NCBI GenBank assembly: GCA_903869265.1
Contig: CAIPYE010000004.1
Location: forward strand, 1-64,000
Length of the DNA stretch: 64,000 nucleotides
Direction of reading: 5' to 3'
DNA from: an uncultured delta proteobacterium
Lineage (GTDB): Bacteria > Desulfobacterota > Desulfobulbia > Desulfobulbales > Desulfurivibrionaceae
Notes under the pieces: generated by a model
The model's database searches: none
Told to the model about the DNA's origin: nothing
Seen by the model: only the letters and a program-made list of their open reading frames with translations
Made by a program: the position numbers and the translations under genes
Shown: positions 33,929 to 41,778 of the stretch, piece by piece
Layout: each line of letters opens with the position of its first letter
Numbering within the stretch: position 1 is the first letter of the stretch

Positions 33929-34129
33929 GATAGTTTCTCCTTGGGGAAACCCCGTAACGATTTTCCGCAGCAAGAGGTACCCTGTCTTTCCTGCGATTGC
34001 AAGCAAAGAAAACGGAAGGGGAATGGGTTAACAGGCCACGGCCTGTGTTGCCTCTGGCGTTTGTCCGCATTCCGGTGTACCATCGGCAGGTCTTAAGGGG
34101 GCTAATCATTTTATTCCGAGGGGTATGGA

Positions 34130-35272
34130 TTGGAATTCGTCTATCAGAAAAACAACAGCTACTTCGCCCAGGTGGCGGAGAATGTCGAGCCCCTGGCCGA
34201 GCGCGAGCTTGCGGCCTTGGGTGCGACCCAGATCAATCCGGTGTACCGGGGCGTGTATTTCACCGCCACTCCCGAGGCCCTGTATCGGATCGTCTACCAG
34301 ACCCGGCTCTGCACCCGGGTTTTGGCCCCGCTTCTGCATTTCGACTGCCACAGCACAAAGTATCTTTACAAGACCGCACTGACCATCCCCTGGTACGAGA
34401 TCTTCGGTCTGGAGCAGACCTTTGTCATCACCGCCACGGTGAGCGACAGCTTGATCACCCATTCCCAGTATGCCTCGCTCTGTCTCAAGGATGCCATCGT
34501 CGATCAATTCCAGGAGAAATTCGGCTCCCGTCCTAACGTGGATAAGCGCAACCCCGATCTGGTCTTCAACCTCCATATCCATAAAAACACGGCGGTGATC
34601 AGCCTCGACGGTTCGGGGGCCTCCCTGCACCGGCGCGGCTACCGGCAGGAGTCGGTGGAAGCGCCCATCCAGGAATCCCTGGCTGCATCGATCATCGACT
34701 TGACCCAGTGGGACGGCGAGCGCACACTGATCGACCCGATGTGCGGCTCAGGCACCTTGCTCTGCGAGGCCCTGATGCGGTATTGCCGGATTCCCGCCTC
34801 GTATCTGCGGGAGAGCTTTGGCTTCATGCGCTTTCCAGATTTTGAACCCGAGACCTGGCAAAAGGTGAAGGCCGAGGCGGATGCGCAGATCCGCAGTTTG
34901 CCCGAGGGGCTGATCACGGGCAGCGATGCCGCAAAACTGGCGGTAAAAGCAGCGCGGATCAACCTTAGCCAGCTACCCTACGGCAAAGAGGTGGAGGTGT
35001 ACTCCAGCCATTTCCAGGCACTTGAGCCGATCAGCAATGCGGTCATCGTTTCCAACCCGCCCTACGGGGTTCGCTTGGGCGCCCAGGAAGAGGCCGCCGC
35101 CCTGGTGGGGGAGTTGGGCAGTTTTCTCAAGCATAAATGTACCGGCTCCACGGCGTATCTTTATTTCGGCGACCGGGAGCTGGTGAAGAAGATCGGCCTC
35201 AAGCCTGCCTGGAAGAAGCCGCTCAGTAACGGCGGGTTGGACGGGGTATTGGCCAAGTATGAGATGTACTAA
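34130..35272 (+). CDS. THUMP-domain rRNA/tRNA methyltransferase (RlmL N-terminal type)
   Basis: A 380-residue SAM-dependent RNA methyltransferase. An N-terminal ferredoxin-like/THUMP region (about 1-165) is followed by a Rossmann methyltransferase with LIDPMCGSGTLLCEA (SAM motif, about 202-216) and the catalytic SNPPYGVR. The single-domain arrangement resembles the RlmL N-terminal half and YpsC-type 23S rRNA G2445 methyltransferases; the exact target is inferred. TTG at 34130 is the likely start, with GAGGGG 8 bp upstream. Confidence 0.9.
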   Translation: MEFVYQKNNSYFAQVAENVEPLAERELAALGATQINPVYRGVYFTATPEALYRIVYQTRLCTRVLAPLLHFDCHSTKYLYKTALTIPWYEIFGLEQTFVITATVSDSLITHSQYASLCLKDAIVDQFQEKFGSRPNVDKRNPDLVFNLHIHKNTAVISLDGSGASLHRRGYRQESVEAPIQESLAASIIDLTQWDGERTLIDPMCGSGTLLCEALMRYCRIPASYLRESFGFMRFPDFEPETWQKVKAEADAQIRSLPEGLITGSDAAKLAVKAARINLSQLPYGKEVEVYSSHFQALEPISNAVIVSNPPYGVRLGAQEEAAALVGELGSFLKHKCTGSTAYLYFGDRELVKKIGLKPAWKKPLSNGGLDGVLAKYEMY

Positions 35273-35273
35273 T

Positions 35274-35420
35274 TGTAAACGTCCAGCAGCACCGCATCTG
35301 CTTCGCAGTCTCGCTTCGCTCGCTTAGCTGTCATCGGTCGGTTCGCATACTGGAGTATGGCGAACCGACCTCTTTCGCGCATCTGTGGCAGCAGCGCAGC
35401 CGCGCTGCTGAACGTTTACA
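35274..35420. repeat. REP-like repeat, copy A (complete)
   Basis: About 147 bp with complementary ends: TGTAAACGTCCAGCAGC on the left and GCTGCTGAACGTTTACA on the right. Internally GGTCGGTTCGC...GCGAACCGACC forms another long hairpin. It begins immediately after the stop codon of the methyltransferase gene. Copies B (47807-47938) and C (27133-27216) share both ends and the CCAGCAGCACCGCATCTG block. Confidence 0.85.
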
Positions 35421-35608
35421 TTTCTGCGATTGAGATGGGGGGGACCCCTCTTTGCCTGGCGTTCCAAGGTGTTGCTTCTTAGCCCCGCAATCAGGAAATG
35501 TCATACCTGCAATGTGTCAGGTTCTGCTTCTTGTGGCTTGACACGGAGTGAACGCCGATGATAGCTTGGGACAAAAGAGGAAATCCGTATAATCATGTTT
35601 CATAGCAT
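35421..35608 (+). promoter_or_regulatory. Upstream region of the cassette-like gene with sigma70-type promoter
   Basis: TTGACA at 35538-35543 is followed after 17 bp by ATAGCT, a partial -10. The 70 bp between this and the ATG at 35609 contain only a weak ribosome site (AAGAGGAAAT). No attC-like palindrome is visible on this side, so the gene is not flanked by two attC sites. Confidence 0.4.
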
Positions 35609-36163
35609 ATGACTCGCCGAAAAGACCTTACAGAGCACTTGTTCCGCCTCGTGTACCTTGCTCGAAGCACTGAGATGAAACGTGTCTTGACGGAAGTTGA
35701 TCCAGATCCGCATCTGAACTTCTGGCGTCTCATTCATGGAAATCAACTCGATGTCGCTGTTCTTGAGTGGTGCAAGATTTTCGGCTCTGACGGCGAAGCC
35801 ACGCACTGGAAAAAAATCGTACCACGCGCCAACCACGATCAATTCAGAAATAGCCTGCTCACCGCAGTGAATGTTACGCCAGATGCATGGGCAGCTTACT
35901 GGAAAGAAATGAAAACTTACCGTGACAACCAGATTGCTCACCACATTGAAATGAAAATGGACAGCAAATTTCCTGTGTTGGACATCGCTTTATGGTCTAG
36001 TTTTTTTTATTACAGTTACCTCATCAAAGAGTTGCGCTCGCTCGGCGAAACAAAATACCCCGACGATCTTCAAACCTATTGCAAGGCGTTTAAAAGTCAG
36101 ACGCACGAGATTGCGGCTACGGCCATCTCGTCAACAGCAGCCATTAAAGAGAGGGTATTCTGA
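35609..36163 (+). CDS. HEPN-like (AbiU2-type) hypothetical protein in a gene cassette
   Basis: A 184-residue, mostly helical protein. YRDNQIAHHIE near 108 gives R-x5-H, a motif typical of HEPN/AbiU2-type RNases and of uncharacterised phage-defence or toxin proteins. The rest matches nothing I recognise. Codon use is AT-richer than the flanking genes. An integron-type attC site follows 8 bp after the stop in the same orientation, which is the arrangement of a mobile gene cassette. Confidence 0.65.
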   Translation: MTRRKDLTEHLFRLVYLARSTEMKRVLTEVDPDPHLNFWRLIHGNQLDVAVLEWCKIFGSDGEATHWKKIVPRANHDQFRNSLLTAVNVTPDAWAAYWKEMKTYRDNQIAHHIEMKMDSKFPVLDIALWSSFFYYSYLIKELRSLGETKYPDDLQTYCKAFKSQTHEIAATAISSTAAIKERVF

Positions 36164-36170
36164 ACGTGAA

Positions 36171-36233
36171 ACATAACCCGGCGTTCAATCAGACCGCCCA
36201 AAAGCGGGGCGGCTGGTTAACTCTACGTTAGCT
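36171..36233 (+). repeat. Integron attC site
   Basis: Outer boxes TAAC (36174-36177) and GTTA (36227-36230) are each separated by 5 bp from inner boxes GTTCAATC (36183-36190) and GGTTAAC (36214-36220). The inner arms continue as CCGCC...GGCGG with unpaired bases on one side. This R''-L''-L'-R' layout with a short loop is diagnostic of attC recombination sites. No integrase gene lies in the window, so this may be a stranded cassette or part of a CALIN-type cluster. Confidence 0.7.
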
Positions 36234-36279
36234 GACAAAGATGAGAAGAATCTGAAATGCCCAAGAAGGAGGTGAGCAG

Positions 36280-36828
36280 ATGAAAAAGGTGATGAACAAT
36301 GTTCTTCTTGGCATTGCTGTGCTGTATGTTATCTCTCTCACGGTGGTGACACCGTACTACAACTGGCAATATGCAAAGGAGCATGGCTTTGTCAAATGGA
36401 TATTATTTGGTGAAATTGTAGCGACAGTGAAATCAACAGTATGGCCATATTATGCTTTCTCGTCTGGTTCCACATCGCCAGATTCTCCAGACGAACGCCA
36501 TTATGATAATTCAAAGAAGGCATGTGACGAAGCTTTGAAAATAATCATCAAGACAGGGGATGTTACTCGACTCTCCGCTGTTGACAAGACTAAGGTGACG
36601 GAACTTCTTGAACTATCTCTATTAGAGGCAAATCAGGTCAAGCCGTCATATCTTACGAAAGTACACCCGCAGTTTTTGGAAATGTACGAAAAGAATTACA
36701 AGGTTGCTATCAACATGATGATCACTGGATTCCAAACCGATAACATTCAATTGGTTCTCGGTGGCTCGTATGGATACAACGAATTCACTGTATGGATGCA
36801 GAAGCATGCTAAGGATCTGTCTTTCTAA
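36280..36828 (+). CDS. Hypothetical protein with N-terminal membrane helix
   Basis: A 182-residue protein with one hydrophobic helix (about 6-30) and a mostly helical soluble part. No family is recognised. ATG at 36280 has a strong AAGAAGGAGGTGA. Codon use is AT-rich like the preceding gene, unlike the GC-rich surroundings. It lies 47 bp after the attC site, where the next cassette would be, but no second attC is visible after its stop. Confidence 0.6.
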   Translation: MKKVMNNVLLGIAVLYVISLTVVTPYYNWQYAKEHGFVKWILFGEIVATVKSTVWPYYAFSSGSTSPDSPDERHYDNSKKACDEALKIIIKTGDVTRLSAVDKTKVTELLELSLLEANQVKPSYLTKVHPQFLEMYEKNYKVAINMMITGFQTDNIQLVLGGSYGYNEFTVWMQKHAKDLSF

Positions 36829-36868
36829 GGGACCATAATTCTGACGACACCTTTTACTTAATTATTGG

Positions 36869-36892
36869 GTCTGACTTCGGGCCGGGTTAGAC
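36869..36892. repeat. Small palindrome after the cassette-like gene
   Basis: GTCTGAC (36869-36875) and GTTAGAC (36886-36892) are near-complementary around TTCGGGCCGG. No T tract follows on either strand. It may be a remnant of a larger recombination site. Confidence 0.35.
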
Positions 36893-36908
36893 TTTTGGGC
36901 ATTCGCTG

Positions 36909-37217
36909 TCAGGCCAGCATCTCCAGAAGAAGCGGATGCCACAAGGCTATATCCACTTCGCCCATTTTCCCAGCCAGGCGGAGCTTATCCACGCAACGCA
37001 ACTGGTCCAGGAGAATCCTGCCCTGCTTGCCGTCCAAGGTTATCTCCGGGCGGCACCCCAGGGGCTGCCCTTTGCTGGTCAGCGGTGCAACGATCACCCT
37101 GGGCAATACCCCGTTCATGTCGTCGGGTGAGACCACCAGAGCCGGGCGGGTTTTCTTGATTTCCGTGCCCACGGTGGGGTCAAGATTTACCCAGTAAACT
37201 TCCCCGCGTTTCACCAT
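36909..37217 (-). CDS. mazF: MazF/PemK-type mRNA interferase toxin
   Basis: A 102-residue toxin from the ATG at 37217 (GAGGAG 6 bp upstream). RGEVYWVNLDPTVGTEIKKTRPALVVS is the standard MazF opening, with the catalytic Arg in KKTRP, and the VIVAPLTS strand is conserved. Members cleave mRNA at specific short sequences. The start lies within the last codons of mazE, so the pair is translationally coupled. Confidence 0.93.
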   Translation of the reverse strand: MVKRGEVYWVNLDPTVGTEIKKTRPALVVSPDDMNGVLPRVIVAPLTSKGQPLGCRPEITLDGKQGRILLDQLRCVDKLRLAGKMGEVDIALWHPLLLEMLA

Positions 37218-37453
37218 TGCCACTCCTCGTTTTCAGTCGGGGTATCGGTAATTCCCGCCCAGGCATCCACCTCTTTGTCGGCTTGATACGTGTCAAACCA
37301 CCCGAGTCTCGGGGGAGGATTCATCGGCTCAATGATGATGCGCCGACCTTCCTGCCGCATTTCTATCTCCGTGCCGATTCCGCATGCTGCCAGAAATGCC
37401 GCAGGAATCAGCACTCCGCGTGAATTTCCCACCTTGCGTAAAGTTGTTTGCAT
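37211..37453 (-). CDS. mazE: MazE/AbrB-type antitoxin
   Basis: An 80-residue antitoxin with an N-terminal SpoVT-AbrB fold (LRKVGNSRGVLIPAAFLAACG) that binds operator DNA, and an acidic, Trp-rich tail that neutralises MazF. Like most of its family it should autorepress the operon. The 100 bp upstream contain AT-rich repeated elements (TAGTTATAAC, AGTTAGAAC) suited to promoter and operator. Confidence 0.92.
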   Translation of the reverse strand: MQTTLRKVGNSRGVLIPAAFLAACGIGTEIEMRQEGRRIIIEPMNPPPRLGWFDTYQADKEVDAWAGITDTPTENEEWQW

Positions 37454-37559
37454 CTTTTTGCACCTCCGTATTAGTTATAACAAAGTTAGAACATAATAAG
37501 GAGAAAAGCAACAATATTTTTTGGCGATGGTTCCGAAAAACTGGGACAGATTTTCCTTT

Positions 37560-38969
37560 TTAGGAGTCCTCCCCTGCCTCGAACCCGTTAGACTCCACAC
37601 CATTCTTCTCCCCCCAAGCATGGTGGGTAGCCAGCAGGGTCAGATACCTGGCTTCGCTGGACCGTAACCGTTCGGACAGGGTGGTGGCCAGGTTCCGATA
37701 GAGCTTGAGGCAGAGCTTCGGGTTGTTGTGGCGGAGCACCGTTTCATTCAAAACCAGGGCCACGGTTTTCTTGAACGCAACCACCGAGGCGGAGCGCGGC
37801 ATGTGGTCGATCATCGACATCTCTCCTACACAGCTGCCATCCCGCAGGGTTTCAAGCTCCACCCGCTTTCCTTCGGTTTCGGTAAGCACGATAACCGCGC
37901 CGGAAATGATCATGTACATCTTGGTGCCCGAGGTGCCCTCGCGGATCAGGTAGTCCCCCATGGCAAACTCCTCCTTTCTGGAGGCGCGGAACAGTTCGTA
38001 CAGCTCCTCTTCGCTGAAGTCGGCAAAAAAGAGGTAGCGGTGCCGCAAGCGTTCGATGATCTCCTTTTTATCAAAGGAAAGTCCCCGTTTTTCTTCGTCT
38101 TTTTTCTTCTCCAGGGAGTTGAGATAGAGTTCCAGGCTGTCGCCAAACTCATCGGCGTTCTGGTACCGTTCGGCCAAGGGCTTGGCCAGGGCTCGCATGA
38201 TGATGCTGTTGATCGCGGGGTCGATGCCGGGAAGATCGCGGAGCGGTTTCGGTTCGTCTTTGAGCACTGATTGCAGGCGGGCAGTCAGATTTTTCCCGGC
38301 AAAGGGCTTTTCTCCGCTCAGCCATTCGTAGGCAAGGACTCCAAGGGAGAAGATGTCGCTGCGGTTGTCCAGCTTTTCGCCGCGAAGCTGTTCGGGCGAC
38401 ATGTACAAAGGGGTGCCGGGAATAAAGTCTTCTTCGTCGATGTTGCTTTCGATGCTGCCGAAGGAAGAGGTGTCCACCACCCGGGCAATCCCGAAGTCGG
38501 TGATCTTGGGGAGCAGGCTTTGATTTACGATCATGATGTTGGCCGGCTTGATATCCCGGTGGAGGATGCCGCGTTTGTGGGCAAAATGCAGGGCACGGGC
38601 CACCATGGCGATGAGGCTGAGTTTTTTCTCGACGGAGAAGGCAGTGTTGCTGTCGATGAGTTCCTTGATGTTTTTGCCATCGACATATTCCATGACAATG
38701 TAGGTTGCGCCGCCCTGCTCCCCGATATCGTAAATCGCGGTGATGTGGCTGTGGTTGAGGTTGCCGACAATGCGGGCTTCGTGCAGAAGGGATTCGATGG
38801 CTTTTTGCCGGTTTTGTTCGTTTGTGTAGCGGTCGAGCCGCAGGCTTTTGATGGCGACCTTGCGGTGGATGAGTTCGTCCTGGGCAAGGTAGACCTCGCC
38901 CATGGCGCCCAGCCCGATTTGCCGGACAATGCGGTAGCGGCCGATGGTTTGCGGAATCTCTTTATGCAC
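37560..38969 (-). CDS. Ser/Thr protein kinase fused to a cyclic-nucleotide-binding domain
   Basis: A 469-residue protein. The eukaryotic-like kinase domain (about 11-275) has GLGAMGEVY, K41, HRDIKPAN with D139, DFG at 158-160 and the TPLYMSPEQL activation segment. Residues about 310-430 are a CRP-like cNMP-binding domain (GDYLIREGTSGTKMYMI, SGAVIVL, GEMSMIDHMPRSASV). The order kinase then cNMP domain suggests activity gated by a nucleotide, as in eukaryotic PKG but with domains reversed. No transmembrane segment is seen. Substrates are unknown. Confidence 0.92.
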   Translation of the reverse strand: MHKEIPQTIGRYRIVRQIGLGAMGEVYLAQDELIHRKVAIKSLRLDRYTNEQNRQKAIESLLHEARIVGNLNHSHITAIYDIGEQGGATYIVMEYVDGKNIKELIDSNTAFSVEKKLSLIAMVARALHFAHKRGILHRDIKPANIMIVNQSLLPKITDFGIARVVDTSSFGSIESNIDEEDFIPGTPLYMSPEQLRGEKLDNRSDIFSLGVLAYEWLSGEKPFAGKNLTARLQSVLKDEPKPLRDLPGIDPAINSIIMRALAKPLAERYQNADEFGDSLELYLNSLEKKKDEEKRGLSFDKKEIIERLRHRYLFFADFSEEELYELFRASRKEEFAMGDYLIREGTSGTKMYMIISGAVIVLTETEGKRVELETLRDGSCVGEMSMIDHMPRSASVVAFKKTVALVLNETVLRHNNPKLCLKLYRNLATTLSERLRSSEARYLTLLATHHAWGEKNGVESNGFEAGEDS

Positions 38970-39079
38970 TGGGGCGGTCTTCTCCTGGCTGAAGTTGCTT
39001 TGCTGTCAAATTAGGATATAGACTGGGTGGGGGCATGGCAAGTATTTTGCCGGGATGTCCGCACCGCTAAGCCAGGGGA

Positions 39080-39607
39080 TTACAGTCGGAGGAGAAAGCT
39101 TTGGGGCGTGTGGAAGTCGGGCTTGGCTTCCGGGTGGGCAAGGGCCCAGTAGCTCAGCCGGGTATCCCGATGCTGGAGAACACCGCTGACGCCAACCCGG
39201 AGGGGGGTGTTGTCCGTATGGAGATTGCCAATCCCCAGTTCGGCGGTGAGGGAGAAGCTCTCCTGTGTGCGCTCGGTTTCGATACGCGGCTCGGCAATCC
39301 GGTCTTCCTGACACATGCCGGTGCGGTAATCGGTAAAGGCGTAGACATTCCAACCCCCGTTCGGGGCAAGGTTCAATTCCCAGTAGTTTTTTTTGCCTTC
39401 CTCAGCCCAGAATATCTCAAGGCAGGTGGCTTGCCAGAGGTTGTCGCATCGTGTCCGTTCCGTTGTGGTCGGCAGGACGAGATCGCCCATATTCCCTTGC
39501 AGGACAAAGGAAAGGATAAGGGCCTGGCCCGTGCGTGTGATGGCACCCTGGATGGTCACGCCGCTGGAGTCCTGGCCGGAAAAGGGGTGCAGGCTGAAGC
39601 CGGTCAT
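39080..39607 (-). CDS. DOMON-like domain protein
   Basis: A 175-residue beta-rich protein. Segments ATCLEIFWAEEG, YWELNLAPNGGWNVYAF and YRTGMCQED match a small bacterial family described as DOMON-like. Related DOMON domains bind haem or sugars, but no ligand can be assigned here. No signal peptide. It overlaps the upstream kinase-like gene by 4 bp, implying co-translation. Confidence 0.8.
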   Translation of the reverse strand: MTGFSLHPFSGQDSSGVTIQGAITRTGQALILSFVLQGNMGDLVLPTTTERTRCDNLWQATCLEIFWAEEGKKNYWELNLAPNGGWNVYAFTDYRTGMCQEDRIAEPRIETERTQESFSLTAELGIGNLHTDNTPLRVGVSGVLQHRDTRLSYWALAHPEAKPDFHTPQSFLLRL

Positions 39608-40689
39608 GGCGTTTGGAGTTTCCGAACGATGTTTTTGACCTCCGTCTCCTGCGCCTCGATGCTCTGGCAGAGGGCGAACTGAACCCTGGCCCGATGCAGG
39701 TTCTGCCCTGGTCTTCTGATGCGAAAATACACATCCCCGGCCAGGTGGTCGGAAAAGAAGCGCAACCCCAACTCAAAGGCGATGAGGTGGACGGCGTCGT
39801 AGATGTAATGGTAGTCGGCAACGGAAAAAAATGGTGCCACCTGGGGCAGGTATCCCCGCAGGATGGCACCGCAGTAGGCAAGATTGAACGAGACCTCGGC
39901 CAGGGGCACGTCTTCTCCGGCCGCATTGCAGCAGGAGCGGAGGCAGTCGCCGATGTCGTAATGGAGCAACCCGGGTTTGACGGTGTCCAGGTCGATGATG
40001 CTCACCGCTTGGCCGGTATTGCGGCTAAAGAGGATGTTGGCCAGCTTGGGGTCGCCGTGGATGGGGCAGGGGAGGAGTTCTCCCCGCAGGCGCGCAGCTT
40101 CGAGCACCTCTGCCGTATCCTTCCGCTCACCAATGAACCGGTGGCAGAAAAGCGCTTGCTCCGATTGGTCCGGTCGGGGAGGGGAGGCGGCCAAAGCCTC
40201 GTATGCCGCCAGATATCCGGGGGTGACATGAAAGCCGGGCAGGGTGTCGTGCAGCAGATGCGCGGGCAGATCGTGGATCAGTCCATGGAAAAATCCCAGA
40301 GCCCGGCCTGCCTCTTGGGCCTGGGCAACGCTGGCGATGGTGGCAAAACTCTCGGTGTCGGCGATAAAGGTCTGGACCCGCCAGCAGCCACCATCCTTAT
40401 CCCGGTAATAATCCGCGCCGCTCCGGGTAGGGATGATGCCCGGCAGCTCCCAGCGCTGGTTCGGGTATGCCAGCAGTTTGGGGCGGACATGGTCGTCGAG
40501 AATCCGCAGATTGTGCATGATTTGTTCTGGCTTCGGGAACACTGCGGGATTGAGGCGTTGCAGGATGCATTGACCGTCTGTTGCCCGGATCAGATAGGTG
40601 TCGTTCACATTGCCGGCCCCGTATTCGTCCACGGAGAGGATCTCCCCAAGAAAGGCGAACTGGCGGGCGATGGCGGAGGGATCGGTCAC
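39604..40689 (-). CDS. Aminoglycoside/sugar kinase-like phosphotransferase (NahK-type)
   Basis: A 361-residue APH-fold kinase. GAGNVNDTY forms the nucleotide loop, CPIHGDPKLANILF the catalytic loop and IDLDTVKPG the metal-binding loop. The pattern, with VNDTYLI early and YDIGDCLRS after the metal loop, is closest to N-acetylhexosamine 1-kinases and related homoserine-kinase-like sugar kinases. It may phosphorylate an amino sugar in a salvage path; the actual substrate is an inference. It is paired with the DOMON-like gene. Confidence 0.87.
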   Translation of the reverse strand: MTDPSAIARQFAFLGEILSVDEYGAGNVNDTYLIRATDGQCILQRLNPAVFPKPEQIMHNLRILDDHVRPKLLAYPNQRWELPGIIPTRSGADYYRDKDGGCWRVQTFIADTESFATIASVAQAQEAGRALGFFHGLIHDLPAHLLHDTLPGFHVTPGYLAAYEALAASPPRPDQSEQALFCHRFIGERKDTAEVLEAARLRGELLPCPIHGDPKLANILFSRNTGQAVSIIDLDTVKPGLLHYDIGDCLRSCCNAAGEDVPLAEVSFNLAYCGAILRGYLPQVAPFFSVADYHYIYDAVHLIAFELGLRFFSDHLAGDVYFRIRRPGQNLHRARVQFALCQSIEAQETEVKNIVRKLQTP

Positions 40690-40716
40690 AAAGGAATCCT
40701 TGGGAGGTAGCTTTAT

Positions 40717-40983
40717 TTAGCGGAACAGGTAATGCTTGCGAACTGCGCTATGCACCTGCCACTGGCAATCCAACCCCTGGGGAAAGGTCACATAATCGCC
40801 GGGCACGATGTGCACGGTTTGTTCCGCAGTGGCAACAGTGATCTCGCCATCGAGGATATAGCAGGATTCTTCCTGGTCGTAATGCCAGGGAAAGGTCGAG
40901 GGCTCGCACTGCCAGATCGGCCATTGATCAAGGCGCAGGGCCTCGCGTTTTTTGGGGGAGAGCTTTTCAACGGTGATGGGCAT
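40717..40983 (-). CDS. Small cupin protein
   Basis: 88 residues from the ATG at 40983 (AAGGA upstream). PWHYDQEESCYILDGEITV followed by GDYVTFPQG gives the two cupin motifs of the Cupin_3/DUF861 (EutQ-like) type. One metal-binding His, a following Glu pair and a later Gln are visible, so metal binding is possible but reduced. Function unknown. It precedes the NahK-like gene by 28 bp on the same strand. Confidence 0.85.
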   Translation of the reverse strand: MPITVEKLSPKKREALRLDQWPIWQCEPSTFPWHYDQEESCYILDGEITVATAEQTVHIVPGDYVTFPQGLDCQWQVHSAVRKHYLFR

Positions 40984-41185
40984 GGGGGATCCTTGGTCAA
41001 GGTTCATGGGATGATTGTTGTTAATTGATAGCCGTGGCCGCTGTCTTTGTCAATTCCTAAGAGCAAAGGGTGTGAGGTAGGGCTTGCCAAAAAAAAACAA
41101 CCCCAGATATAAAAATGGAAGCAGCGGGGATAATTCGGCAATCATGGCCAGGGGTGGCTGGGTTGTCTGGGCCACAAGGGGGGAG

Positions 41186-41598
41186 ATGATGACGGGCGGG
41201 TTTCATGCGCAAAGAAAAGAAGCGCGGGTGTATTTTTCTCCGGAAGAAAATATCCGCGGGGTCTTCGTTTTCCCCGATTTCGAGCGGTTTTCCTTTTCCG
41301 CCCTGGTTCTTGATCTGGGCTTGGCGGCATACATTTCACCGTGAAACCGGAGGGCTGGAATTCTCTGGAGCCTGGCCGCCAGTTCGTTCTTGCCCGGCTC
41401 AGCATGGGGGATGAGGTTTTCTGCGACAGCGTCATGCCGCTCACGGTGCGCTGGGTGCCGGATCACCCGGTGGTGAGCAATGTCAGCATTGGCTGTGAGT
41501 TTGACGAGTTGCCGGAAGATGACCGGAAGGTGCTGCAATTTTTTTTGGCACGGAAACTGGCACCCAGTCGGGGTAGTGCGTGCGGCAGCTCTTGCTGA
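41186..41598 (+). pseudogene. PilZ-domain c-di-GMP receptor, frameshifted
   Basis: Two overlapping frames together give a PilZ domain. The first (ATG 41186 or 41189, after GGGGAG) carries the RKEAR c-di-GMP-binding motif and ends in a TGA at 41342. The second continues the fold (EGWNSLEPGRQFVLARL to CEFDELPEDDRK). Inserting one G near 41325 would restore DLGLGGIHF, the expected D/NxSxxG-like region. Either a sequencing error in a G run or a real mutation explains it. The neighbouring HD-GYP gene fits a c-di-GMP role. Confidence 0.75.
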
Positions 41599-41755
41599 CC
41601 GGGTTTCCCCTCCGATTCATGGCCCGGGCGAAAAGGCTCACGAAATCATCCTTGTTTGGGAACATATCGTCCGGCACCAGTTCCTGTCCCAGATTCAGCG
41701 CGGCCCTGTAGCGGGCGCAATCGCCGAAGTTCCCGGCGCAATAGATTCCTGTCAA
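41483..41755 (-). CDS. Small Cys-rich protein with CARYxxAxxLGxxxVPDDxFPN motif
   Basis: The segment IYCAGNFGDCARYRAALN and then LVPDDMFPN matches a small family common beside signalling genes in Desulfobacterota, usually with an N-terminal Cys that could share a metal. That Cys (IPCGIHEY) is present but lies upstream of the TTG at 41755, in a frame open back into the end of the HD-GYP gene, so the true start is unclear and may be a rare codon. The C-terminal part overlaps the PilZ remnant on the opposite strand and is unlikely to be native. Confidence 0.55.
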   Translation of the reverse strand: MTGIYCAGNFGDCARYRAALNLGQELVPDDMFPNKDDFVSLFARAMNRRGNPVSKSCRTHYPDWVPVSVPKKIAAPSGHLPATRQTHSQC

Positions 41756-41778
41756 ATATTCGTGTATTCCGCAGGGGA

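Noticed and set aside
36869..36892. GTCTGAC/GTTAGAC palindrome as a second attC
   Set aside because: Too short, without inner boxes or spacers; kept only as a small palindrome.
41186..41344. Reading the PilZ TGA (41342) as selenocysteine
   Set aside because: Read-through gives unrelated sequence, whereas a one-base shift restores the PilZ fold; no SECIS-like hairpin follows.
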